From Phoronis ovalis (taxonomy: Eukaryota > Phoronida > Phoronidae): DNA of 32,677 bases. Below are positions 11,801 through 21,642 of this stretch, piece after piece. The notes beneath the pieces are model-generated. The model made no database searches. It was not told the origin of the DNA and saw nothing but the letters and a program-made list of their open reading frames with translations. The stretch spans positions 1 to 32,677 of the forward strand of contig JAOXYB010023847.1 in NCBI GenBank assembly GCA_028565635.1. The letters run 5' to 3'. Positions within the stretch are counted from its first letter, which is position 1. Every line of letters starts with the position of its first letter. The position numbers were made by a program, and so were the translations under genes.

Positions 11801-13681
11801 GATCCCACCAGGGTCAGCTATAACTTTATTATATCGGAACTATGACATAATAATGTACAAAGCACTCATCAGTGATATTACTAGAGTGCAGCTACTACAT
11901 GCCTGTTGTAACTTGAAATCTTTCTTTTCAGAAAATTGCACTTCATTCCACACAACTTCAACACCTTCCTCTGTGTCCATGGCAAGGAAAGCACAGTCAA
12001 TTCCTGGCACATCACGTTGTGTTACCTAAAAATAGGTCATGATTTAAATAGGTCACGATTTAAAGTTACTCCAATCCAGTCCATATACATCAAGTTACTG
12101 CAAGATATTTGCCAGCCCAGGCAAGAGAATTCCAGACAATCCTCAACTTTTTGATGTTGACAATGTTTAACAAGTTTATTATTAAGTTCATGCAGCTAAA
12201 GAAGATGCATCCATGTCAGAATCTGGTTCCTATTCTATATCGATCTAGAAAGTTGCGTCCATAGAAATATTATGGTTGTAGGAGTACATCTTTTATAGAA
12301 TCAGACATTGATCAGCCATCATATAAATGTCTGCTTCAACTATAAAATATGCAACAGATTACTAATTTACATATGGCTTCTAAATCACATCTAATCTCCT
12401 ATATATAAAACATAATTAATTGAAATAAAAGTGATCTGATTCCTTAATTTTTATTTTCTCATATTCTGCCAATGTATGTCTAAATACAGTCAAAATTCCT
12501 GTCGACATGTGAACTTTCCATGAATTTCATAAGGATCGTGCGTACATATTTCATTGCCACTGGAATTGCTGCTTTCATTAAGTTTAAAAGTTACGTTGTT
12601 TTAAAACCATCCGTTTTTATCGTCACCAAAACAACAAAAATATTATCCTTGCACTTCCAATTGATTCTGAAATTACTACGAGAAAGAATCTCTAGCAAAC
12701 TTTGCTTTTCATCAGAATAATATTTTGTATTAAATAAAATACATAATCTGACCTTCAAAAAAGACTTCTGCTTTTTATTTTAGAAATAGTCCAAACTAGT
12801 TAGCATTAGAGTTCTCTAACGTATGAGATGGCTATTCAGAGCTAATCAATAGACTATTTGCATGCACTTGAGGGTGCTATAGTCAGACCCTTTGAATACG
12901 GGCATCCTTTAGTTATACACAAAACTTGTTTTTTTAAATCTGACTTTAGAAAAGCGGTGAAAATTTAAAAAAAAAAAATAGAAATATTAATAAATAGTTG
13001 TTTATGTATTGATATGCGCACAGAAAGGAGGGTATTTTTTAGATCAAAGAACTTAAGATTTTGTTTTGTTTTGGCTCAGCTACGTAGGATGCGTTTTGTG
13101 AATGAATCGCGTGAGCGCAGGCAGAACTACGTCATTGTTCATTCACAGAATGCGACATGCTGGGATCGTTTGCGTCTGAGACTGGTGGTTCCAACAAACA
13201 AGTGCATGGCTGTGCATGCACGGCAAATAGTCTATTCCTGTCAAAAATAAGATAGATTGCTGCATGTACTTGACAATATTTGAGTTTAGACTTTAAGGGT
13301 TGCCAGTGTTGGCCAGCTAACAGTAATAGTAGTTAGTACAATTGGTCGATCGGTATTAATTACAAAATGACACGGATGGTTTTTGCCGTATGGAATAAAC
13401 GCTTACTCTGTAAATGTTTATACAACCTTAACTGTAAATTGTTAGGAATAAACTCCCATTACAAAACACATTAATATTTACATCAGAATAGCTACAAACA
13501 ATTCAATCAAGCTAAAACATGTTTCACAAATACTGAAATAGTTCCAACCTACCTCTTCCCTTCGTTTTTGCCATCTTCCACACGGACTTTCCTCCAAAAC
13601 TTCGCTTTCATCGTCTGTTTCATCACCACTGTCTCTAGGTGACTTAGTTTCCTGATCTCCTCCGCTTCTACTGCTCGGCAT
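5874..13681 (-). CDS. NRBP1: Nuclear receptor-binding protein (NRBP1/2 family pseudokinase), 14 coding exons
   Basis: Adaptor pseudokinase, known in animals as NRBP1/NRBP2 and fly Madm. Coding exons, 5' to 3': 13681-13553, 12025-11903, 11667-11566, 11051-10968, 10861-10821, 10559-10465, 9567-9487, 8984-8824, 8170-8038, 7870-7762, 7476-7426, 7036-6838, 6470-6351, 5972-5874. All phases agree and give 508 aa (human NRBP1 is about 535). The acidic N-terminus leads into the hallmark LEESPCGRWQKRREE (29-43). The kinase-like domain lacks catalytic residues: HGN replaces HRD (171-173) and GSV replaces DFG (190-192), while APEY is kept (214-217). VDIYSFGMCALEM and the C-terminal ALELEKFLEDVRNGIYPLTAF block match the family strongly. 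The ATG at 13681 follows an in-frame stop. Intron 2 appears to use a GC donor. A possible extra exon lies at 10086-10136. The symbol is chosen as the single invertebrate orthologue; NRBP2 is equally ancestral. Confidence 0.95.
5973..11902 (-). other. Remaining NRBP introns
   Basis: Introns longer than 300 bp lie at 5973-6350, 6471-6837, 7037-7425, 8171-8823, 8985-9486, 9568-10464 (with the cassette exon inside) and 11052-11565. They are AT-rich and hold no further open segment with convincing splice sites. A short imperfect duplication around AAGAGAAAAGAA sits at about 7340-7380. Confidence 0.7.
10086..10136 (-). CDS. NRBP1: Probable in-frame cassette exon of NRBP (51 nt, 17 residues)
   Basis: Between the exons ending at 10465 and starting at 9567 lies a 51-nt open segment with a TTTGCAG acceptor and a CCAAG|GTAAGTG donor on the minus strand. 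Its length is a multiple of three and it starts and ends in the phase of its flanking exons, so it can be included or skipped without changing frame. Inclusion adds VCAQLSYGHASPDYWHQ between S191 and V192, right at the place where active kinases carry DFG. The flanking exons also join perfectly without it (GSVAPDAIHRHV), which is the form matching human NRBP1. Splice strength and symmetry are seen in the sequence; alternative use is inferred. Confidence 0.6.
12031..12062. repeat. Two tandem copies of a 16-bp unit
   Basis: AATAGGTCATGATTTA (12031-12046) is followed directly by AATAGGTCACGATTTA (12047-12062), differing at one base. It lies just upstream of the NRBP exon 2 acceptor region, in intron 1. 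No function is suggested. Confidence 0.8.
12848..13236. repeat. MITE with AATAGACTATTTGC terminal repeats, copy 2, in NRBP intron 1
   Basis: The left end reads AATAGACTATTTGCATGCAC and the reverse complement of the right end reads AATAGACTATTTGCCGTGCA. The unit is about 390 bp and less AT-rich inside than the surrounding intron. A 78-codon open frame inside has no recognisable protein similarity. It shares its ends with 1701-1833. Confidence 0.6.
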
Positions 13682-14288
13682 TTCGGAGCAATTGCCTTCA
13701 AATTACCAGGGAAAACGTAATAAATTTCGTTCACAGTTAAATTCAACTTCTGTCCCTTTTTGATCTCAGTCGAATCCTCTGTAAATGATCAAACTGATTG
13801 GCCGAAAATTAGGTCAACATGAGGTATTGGCAAGTTATTAATTCTGAGTTAGCGAAATATTTTAACTGAATAATCTAATTTGAAAGTAAGTATTTGAAAA
13901 CTTACATAAAAAATATATATTAATAAATTTAATGATATGAGTTTGGTCATTTTGAAAAAGTTTTCGAAATCACAATCTACAATGAAATAAAATGCTAAGT
14001 TAACATTCTACATTTTGCGAAACGTACACAGAAAAAAAACGTAGTTGTAAGCATTTAACTTGGCTTTAGCATTTTACAGATAGCTTTTGGACAACTTGAT
14101 ATTCCCTGCTAGTTTTCAAGTTTTGATAGTTTTCAAAAAGGAAATTATCAAAAAAAAGCAGTTCAAACTTTGTACAAGCTTTTGTTTGGTCACGTGACCC
14201 AATTGTACTGAAGGAGGTGCACGTGTGTGAACTTTCCTGTCTCATGTTTTCATCAGTTACAAGTGTTTGATAACGTGGAGGTGTTACT
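13682..14288. promoter_or_regulatory. Shared head-to-head promoter of NRBP and PPM1G
   Basis: Only 607 bp separate the two start codons, which point away from each other, so both core promoters and 5' UTRs must lie here. On the NRBP side a CCAAT box reads on the minus strand (ATTGG at 13797-13801). On the PPM1G side two E-boxes lie within 100 bp of the ATG (14189-14198 and 14220-14225). No TATA box is obvious for either gene, as is usual for housekeeping promoters. Confidence 0.75.
14189..14198. promoter_or_regulatory. Palindromic E-box GTCACGTGAC
   Basis: A perfect 10-bp palindrome identical to the CLEAR/USF-type consensus bound by bHLH-zip factors (MiT/TFE, USF), about 90 bp upstream of the PPM1G start codon. 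A second CACGTG lies at 14220-14225. The motif match is seen; binding is inferred. Confidence 0.5.
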
Positions 14289-17200
14289 ATGGGTGCCTAT
14301 CTGAACACACCTAACAAAGAGAAAGAGTCGGCAGACAATGACACCGAATTGTACACATACGGATCTTCATCCATGCAGGGATGGAGAATATCACAGGAGG
14401 TTCGCCATTTTTAAAAATTGTTATATCAATTCATTCAAATCATGACAAATGTCAAGGTATAAATATTAAATAAAGAACAGACGATTGACATGCAATGTAA
14501 TACAATATAAGAGATGTCACAACAATGCAAGTCTTTAGTAAAAGAATGAGATTTAATATCTTCTTTTTGAAAAACATGCTACAAAGTATTTATTGCTTTA
14601 ATAGTTTATTTGACTAATGCCTAATGCCGTAATGGTAATAACTAATATATGAATATATACATTGCAGTAGCTACATACCCCAGATTATGTGTCTAGCAGC
14701 TATGCAAAGGAATTTATTATAATTATAGGTCATAATTTTAGTATCCACTCGTAAAAAGGATAAAAAATCTATGAAAAAGCTACTTGTACTTTTTCACTTT
14801 CAGGATGCTCACAATTGCTGTCCTGATTTCGATCCGGACACCGGTACATGCCTGTTTGCTGTATATGATGGACATGGAGGTAGGTGTCTGAACTCACAGA
14901 TGCCAAAGGTCAGGGCAGAAACATGGGAGAGATTTGCATTTGTGACATCATTATTTGTATATAATTATATATAAGTAAGGAAATTAGCATAATCTACTAA
15001 ATGCAGGCGACTTGGCATGTCTGCAAACTAATAGGCATAGTTAATCCTGAATACATGACCCAAATACTATCAGACTGCAGGATTTCTCCTCTGTTAGTCC
15101 TGGTTTCATGACGTTCATGCTATTGCCTCTTTTTAATCTTGCCTTGTGAGGCAATAGCCGAACCTACTGGACTCTCACAGAGTATCAATTCAGAGTGAAT
15201 CCACAATTTAAACCAATCAAAAAATATGTAATTCCTACTATCTGAGTTCATTTATCATCATCTGGATACTCTCTGTCTATCGAAATTTAATTTTCTCTAT
15301 ACCAAAAGCTATGTAGTAATACACACAAACATTGCTAACAGTTAACTCTAGACAAATTTTTATTTCACCCTGACTATTGTTCACGCATGAGTAAAAAAAA
15401 TGCCACGTTTACTACGAGTTACTTTCCTTATAAATGGCAACCAAAGAGTCTAGGATTATCCCTATCTCAGTCTAGGATTATCCCTATCTCAGTCTGGTGA
15501 AACTTTGACTATCTTGTATTTTGAACTTTTTGCTGATTTGCTGTGGAAGCTTTAACAAGTCAACTAAATATTATTTGTGTGGAATTCATTTATTTAATCA
15601 CGCTCATAAGTGTTTTTCGAAATCTGACCAGTCTGAGATAGGAGAAACCCATGCTGCAGGTTGCTATAGTAGGACTAAAGCATAGCAAATTATTTGGGAA
15701 TGTTTATGACCTACCTTATTTAAGATGAAGACACATTAATACAAAAAAGTTTTCGAGCAACCTTGTGGAATATATAGTTGTTATACTGACATGCTTAAAC
15801 ATTTAACATAACACCAAGCTCTGGGTCCTTTATTTGGTTGATTCTTATTTGGTACATGTTGTACCAGATGTTTGCTCATTTCTTGTTAGTCATTTGATTA
15901 ATTCATCATCTGGTGGCCAAACATTTTTGGGGAGGTTCTTTCCTTGTTGCTGTAGGAAAATTCCTTAAAACTAGCAGAAAGTTAATTTAGTTTAAAATAT
16001 AAAACTATTGCATGTAATACTTATTTCCATTTGTTTTGACAAGGGTCTGAAGTAGCTGAATATTGTCGTCTCCAGCTGCCAAACTTTATAAAAAATATAG
16101 ATGCATATAAAAAAGGAGAAATTGCCCAAGCACTGGAAGATGCTTTCCTGGGTTTTGATGAAAGTATTTTAAAGGAAGAGGTTATGGCTGAGTTAAAGCG
16201 ATTGCGGGGTGATGATGATGAACAAGATACCAAAGATGAGGAGGGTAAGTAACAAGAAATATTTAGTTGTAGCTTTTTTTTTCAGTATTTCAATGTGATG
16301 TTAGATTTTTTATTAATTGAAATGGTAAACTGTGATTTTGTTCTTGTTGATTTGGTGTTGTGTGATGGTTAAAAATCTGGCAGCATGTCACTTAACAGAT
16401 AAAACTTTTAATGCCATCTTCAACTGTATCTACTGTAGAATGTTTTTACACTTTCAGAAACGAAAGTAAAATTGCAGTTGCAGTAAGATTTAAGAGTTTC
16501 TGTATTGAGGTTACCTCCTTTAACACAGGAACTAGTATTTATGCTCCTCGACATTTTTATTTCCCTTGGGCTGCTACATATGTATATGTATATATGTCTG
16601 TATCATCTAGTTTGTTAGCTAAGTATTAATCATATTATTATATTGCAGTAAAAAGTGAAATTGCCAAACTTGACGAAGAAGCTGAAATGCCAATAGAAGA
16701 TTTGCTAGCAAGATATGGACGGAAATTATCAGACGCTGAAAAGGCAAAGCATAAGGAGCACACAACTCCAAATTTGACAACTTATGGTCAGTCACCAGCC
16801 CTCAAACCAAAAACAGAGGCTGACAATACAAAAATAAATGGGGAACAGAAAGATGATAGCACTAATAAAGATGATCCTATAACACTTAATTTGTCTAAAG
16901 AATTGTTGAATGGACATGCAGAAAATGAAAATGATAGTAGGCCTACTATTGATAAAAATCTGAGCACAAACAATAGTAATTCTAACCAATTTACCGCTAG
17001 TATCAGTGCTAGTGACTTGGAGAACCAGAATGGGGACACAGTGCCTGGTACAGATAAAACTGATAAAGAGATAAACATGTACAACTCAGGGGGTGGGGTA
17101 AATGCAACAAGTGACACCAACAGTTCTGGAAGTGGAGAAAAATCTAACCAATGTGTGCTGGATCTAGAAAAATCAGATAGTTCATGTGTGACAATGTCAT

Positions 17201-20200
17201 CATCTAATGATGAAGATTGTACAGAAATGGATGATGATGATGATGATGATAGTGAGGAAATGGATGACTCAGAAGATGACAGGTACTGTTTCAAACCTGT
17301 CAACCAGCTATCTCTATGAATTAGTTTCATAACTTACAAAATATATGACTTGCTTGTGAAACTCTGACAGTCTTGAAGCTAATAGCACTATAAGATGATG
17401 AACATTTTTGTATGAAAACTGATGGAGCATGCATCTTCTGAAGGTTATGTTTTGTTTAAAATGTTAGTGGATGGAACAGAATCTCAGGCAAAAATTTCAT
17501 TCTTGCTTTCTCTGTGGTATTTTAAATGTTGGATTATAAATTGGGCTGTTTTCAAGACATTTGTGAGAATAAATTTAAGGTTATCATTGGAAGGTATTCT
17601 TCTTTGTGGATAAAAGTTAATTTTAACTGTTAGACATCTGTTATATTTGGGTTTATATCAACAGTAATAATTCTAAATACTTAGCAATTTTGAGCTTATC
17701 TCCAAGGGATGGATTATATTTGGATAAATAAGGAAGTCTAGATTCTATAAAGAGAAGGCCTGTACTTCAGAAGTGTTAAATTTATAAGGACTTCTATTCA
17801 ATTGAAGCCTTCTATTTTGATTTAGTAATATAAATGTTGAACTTTAAGTACGCAAGTATTTAGATCATGATGTACAATTCTGGCAGCTTGTTTCAATGAT
17901 TCTCATTGTATCCTTGTTTCCATTTGTCATTATTGGATATTATCTGTATTGTGGTATAATACTGTCTATTTAGAAAAGAAAATAATATGTTTAAATATTT
18001 AAATATGTGGTATCCACCAATAACACGCCTTATCTATTTTGTTTGTTATTCAGTGATGATGACGACATAGATGAAGATGATGAGGACGAGGAGGAAGAAG
18101 ACGAAGATGTGGATGATGATGGCAATGCAGGGATTCGTCTCACAGATCTTAGTGACAAAGATGAGGTATATTTTTGCAGCCTTGGATATAAACAACCTGA
18201 CATCAGAATTTCTCACTTTGTGGTAGCGCATTAAGCCATTTAATAAATGCACTGGGTTGTTTTTGTCTTTCGAGGAATATGCACAGTGCAGAAAAGAATG
18301 ATTTGGTTTAGTAGACATTTGTATTAATCTTTTTCATTTGACGTTGCTTAGTAGAGGCATTGTGTCATAAGGTGAACAAGATTATTTGAATAAATAATTA
18401 TTAAATTTCTGAATTTTGTACCATTGGTTCAAAATTGCTAGGAACATTTCACAGACACTCTCAGTATAAATTTCCAGTGATGTTTTATTTGTGTTTTATA
18501 TTAAGCCTGGCTCTGACAGTGGTACTACTGCTGTTGTGGCTTTACTGAGAGACCGTGATCTCTATGTTGCAAATGCTGGGGACTCTCGCTGTGTTCTATG
18601 TCGAGATGGCAAAGCAGTGGATATGTCGTTCGATCATAAGCCAGAAGATCTTATAGAAAAAACACGCATTGAGAAAGCTGGGGGTAAGGTCACACCTGAC
18701 GGCAGAGTTAATAGCGGTCTCAATTTGTCCAGGGCAATAGGTAGGTGGGTTTGGCATACTTTTCTGTGAACTTTTCTGTTATTTAGTTTATTATAACTTT
18801 TGAATTAATGCATCAAATAGTTTATGTTTATTAAATAAACATATATTTGACCAAAAGAAAATCTTTCAATATGCACTCGCTTATCAGCAGTTAGGTCTGC
18901 ATACCCAATATCATATTCTAAAGTAATTTTCACAATTTTTTTAAATTTTGATTCTCTTAATTTCATTTTATTCAGTTTACTAAAAACCCTGCACATATTA
19001 AAACTATAAAACAAGCTAACACTTTAAATGTATTATTAGCCACGTCAAAAAAATTAATAAACTGAATATAGTGTATGTTTGTTAATTTTTACTGTGTTAT
19101 CAGATTCACTTGCAGAATTTGAATGTCCATTTATAGGTGACCACTGCTATAAGATGACACAAACTTTACCTCTGAAAGAACAGATGATAACTGCTCTACC
19201 TGATATTAAATCAATAAAACTAGAGGATACTGATGAATTTATGGTGCTGGCGTGTGACGGTATTTGGTAAGTTAGGTGACTTGCTAAGAATGGGTAAAAG
19301 CATTGTGAAAGTTGTGTTTTGTTTTCTGTCATATAATTAATTGTCAAATCTGTACAAAAAATCTGATATAGTGGGATACTGGGAAAAATTGTATTATTTT
19401 TTGTTAATTTATTTTTCCTAAAGTTCAGTACCTATATTTTAAACAATATCATAAGATACTGCAAACACCATAAAAATGCTGTAGGGTATCACAATTTGAT
19501 AGTTTATCCAACTTGTTATTCCCGTTTAATGTTAGTGTTCTATGAAAACACAAAACAAGCTGTTTGTTTCTAAATCGACTTCAGCTGATTATTGATGTAC
19601 AGAAACTGGTTGAACTGTATGATACTTTTTGCTAGGAATTCGTTGACAAGTCAAGAAGTTGTAGATTTTGTCAGAGAGAGAATTAAAAAGGAAAGCAAAA
19701 TATCCGTAATTTGTGAACAGGTGAGCAATTTTACAGTTATTTCATTTCATTAATTTATGCTTGTACATTGTTAACATATCTAGAAACAGACTTGGGTGCG
19801 TTGCATGGATATCTATTGTTTACAAAAATCACAATATCTTTTTTTCCTTAAAGGGCAAGCTGGAGGTCTGTACCGGAAAACTGTTAAATAAATAAGAATT
19901 ATCTCCCCTTTTTGGGAAAATTCATCAAGGCAAAGGGGTGCTGGATAGTTGTTAATTAAGAATTATCATGATCTCTCCCGAATTAAAAAAATTAAATAAG
20001 GTGGGAGTTGGAAAAGAGAATCGTTTAATTCAGAACTGTTTCATTGTTTTTGTTTGCATGTAAGGAATAACTTTCTTTCACCATTTTTTCCCTTTGAGTA
20101 GTGAGAACTGTTGACTGCTCCTCAAAATGAATACATCGTTATACATAAAAAAAATAACAAATCATTCAATAAGTTATATACTGGATAGTATAATTTTATT

Positions 20201-21642
20201 ATTAAACTGCATAGCTAAACAGAAACAGAAAATAAACAGCAAAAAAAATATTCACTAGTTCCTGCTGAAATGTATTCCAAATGCAATCAGCAAACTTATC
20301 CAGTAAGTGTAACGCGAATGTTCATGATGTTCAGGAATTATTCGACCTTGCTCAGCCCGAAAATAGTCAGCAGGTAATAGTTTCACTACATTTAGCATCT
20401 CTATTTACATTTCGCTCCAATCTTTTGTAGTACAAAAATGTTTGCGCACTGTTTGTTTCTAAGCCATAAAATGAGTGTTTTTAGGTAAAAACTGACGGAG
20501 AGTCTCGTTTGCAGACTCTGTATAATAGTTTTCCATCTCATACATACATGGTCATAACGATGCTGTTTTTTGTGACTCTCAAACTTGTCTGTAAATGTTT
20601 TTTCTCTGTTTTTCCTCGTCAAAAAAGTGTATACTTTTTTAACGATGTTTGTTTGGCATCTACAATAAAAATTTTAAAATACAGTCAATACACAATTCTA
20701 ATGGGGTAGAAACTTTAATTTGCCTCTTTTCTAAAACTGATAAAATATGCATCTATGACATAGTATTTTTCTACATCGCATATTGTTGATAAATAATGGC
20801 TATATACTATATACACTTACATGTACTAGGCTCGTCTACTCCACTTTATAACTAGTCCTATTACAATGATTACAATATAAAAATATAGTATATTACTCTT
20901 AATACAGCGATAGCATAGTCAATTATTAGAAACCAACGCAAGAGTTTTTTGCAATGACACTTAAATAACAAGAATTTACTTACTATTTCAACGTAACTCC
21001 TGACGACACTTCTTGAATCGACGACCAACTGATCACCGGGGCTATTTATACTCCCCAAGGACGACAAATGAGTTTGCTGCGCGCTGCCAAGCGACATATC
21101 ACAAAGTAACATTGTATGGTGTAGATAAAGTTTAGCTCGCCCTTTAAATAATAAAAATGGTTGATGCAGCTTTTAAGGTGACTGAACTGTCTAGGACATC
21201 TAACCTGTTGGTAATATAAATGTGTCTTCTGGCCTCTGTTGAAGCTGGCTAAAAAAACTTTTCTGGCAACTCGCATATCATTTTAATGCATATGTAAAGT
21301 CAACTACCGAACAAATAGGTTGAAGTCTGCATAAAAAGTTTTTGTTTGTGTGTGGAAATTTTCTGTTCCATAGTTTTCTAAATCATATTGTGTTTGCACT
21401 TAATCTGTAACTAAATGCATAATCATGGAGATATTTTAATGTCTTGTACTAAATTTCAGTTATTTGATCACTGTCTGGCACCAGACACAACTGGGGATGG
21501 AACTGGTTGTGACAATATGACTTGTGTTATAGTACGCTTTAATAAACCACCTGCTACAATAGGAGGCAAGAGGTCAGCAGACGTTACAAATGAAGAAGAA
21601 ACAGCAAAGAAACAAAAACAAGAGGAACCAAATGATTTGTAG
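14289..21642 (+). CDS. PPM1G: Protein phosphatase 1G (PP2C-gamma), nuclear Mg/Mn-dependent Ser/Thr phosphatase, 9 exons
   Basis: A metal-dependent PP2C phosphatase that in animals acts in the nucleus on splicing and chromatin proteins. Exons: 14289-14399, 14804-14879, 16044-16244, 16649-17282, 18054-18165, 18506-18740, 19137-19266, 19636-19720, 21460-21642; all phases agree and yield 588 aa (human 546). The N-terminus MGAYLNTPN matches the family's myristoylation-type start. PP2C motifs are present: YDGHGG (58-63), [10 protein letters not shown] (383-392), ANAGDSRC (400-407), [16 protein letters not shown] (443-458), ACDGIW (495-500) and GTGCDNMT (542-549), so the metal-binding Asp residues 59, 497 and 546 are kept. 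As in vertebrates, an acidic low-complexity insert splits the catalytic domain (about 325-378), preceded by the conserved [10 protein letters not shown]. The C-terminus has KR and KKQKQ clusters suited to nuclear import. It is divergent from NRBP. Confidence 0.97.
15119..15158. repeat. Hairpin with perfect 11-bp stem
   Basis: GCTATTGCCTC and GAGGCAATAGC are separated by 18 bases. No RNA family is recognised. Confidence 0.6.
15449..15492. repeat. Exact tandem duplication of a 22-bp unit
   Basis: The unit begins TCTAGGATTATCCC and ends TATCTCAG; it occurs twice without a gap. The segment after it, CCTATCTCAGTCTGGT, matches in reverse complement CCTATCTCAGACTGGT at about 15625-15640, so the pair may be the ends of a small foldback element. 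Confidence 0.75.
17229..17250 (+). repeat. GAT trinucleotide repeat coding for Asp in the PPM1G acidic tract
   Basis: Seven consecutive GAT codons near the end of exon 4, in a longer Glu/Asp/Ser-rich stretch that continues into exon 5. A translated microsatellite that is likely to vary in length between individuals. Confidence 0.8.
20787..21111 (-). mobile_element. Possible solo LTR, antisense in PPM1G intron 8
   Basis: Read on the minus strand, a 325-bp segment begins TGTTACTTTG and ends TTATCA, that is TG...CA, and is flanked on both sides by TTGT on the plus strand (20783-20786 and 21112-21115), a possible 4-bp target duplication. About 60 bp in, it has a good TATA box (TATAAATAG, plus 21042-21050) and further on a strong splice-donor-like ATA|GTAAGT (at 20983). 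It is less AT-rich than the intron around it. This layout resembles the U3-R-U5 of a retrotransposon LTR; no internal region or second LTR is seen. It could instead be a cryptic antisense promoter. Confidence 0.35.
21042..21050 (-). promoter_or_regulatory. TATA box on the antisense strand of PPM1G intron 8
   Basis: TATAAATAG, with a GC-rich shoulder on each side, is placed as in a core promoter or LTR U3. About 60 nt after it comes a consensus 5' splice site. Confidence 0.35.

Larger units (their letters stand above)
12026..13552 (-). other. NRBP intron 1
   Basis: The largest NRBP intron (about 1.5 kb), bounded by a GAG|GTAGGT donor and a TTTTTAG acceptor. It contains the tandem 16-bp repeat and the MITE 12848-13236, and otherwise AT-rich DNA with no exon I can support. 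Confidence 0.85.
14880..16043 (+). other. PPM1G intron 2, with short repeats
   Basis: An intron of 1.16 kb. It holds an 11-bp perfect stem (GCTATTGCCTC at 15119-15129 with its complement at 15148-15158), a 22-bp unit in two exact tandem copies (15449-15470, 15471-15492), and an inverted match to that unit near 15625-15645. No exon was found in it. Confidence 0.75.
16245..21459 (+). other. Remaining PPM1G introns
   Basis: Introns at 16245-16648, 17283-18053, 18166-18505, 18741-19136, 19267-19635 and 19721-21459. All have GT donors and AG acceptors. Open frames that run past donors (for example to 17321) are intron read-through. Only the last intron (1.7 kb) holds something distinct: the LTR-like segment at 20787-21111. 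Confidence 0.8.

Noticed and set aside
11766-12154. Plus-strand frames of 87 and 72 codons over NRBP exon 2
   Set aside because: They are shadows of the minus-strand exon 11903-12025, which matches the NRBP kinase-like domain.
13549-13746. Second minus-strand frame over NRBP exon 1
   Set aside because: It is a different frame from the conserved LEESPCGRWQKRREE reading and has no similarity to any family.
17283-17319. Extension of PPM1G exon 4 to the stop at 17319
   Set aside because: Donor AG|GTACTG joins in phase to exon 5 and restores the acidic tract and the rest of the PP2C domain; the extension is intron.
16788-17330. 180-codon minus-strand open frame
   Set aside because: It is the antisense shadow of the low-complexity acidic exon 4 of PPM1G; GAT/GAA/TCA repeats leave the opposite strand open as Ser/Leu/Ile runs.
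18741-18769. Extension of PPM1G exon 6 past 18740
   Set aside because: The family continues GDH after RAI, which exon 7 supplies through a GTAGGT donor at 18741.
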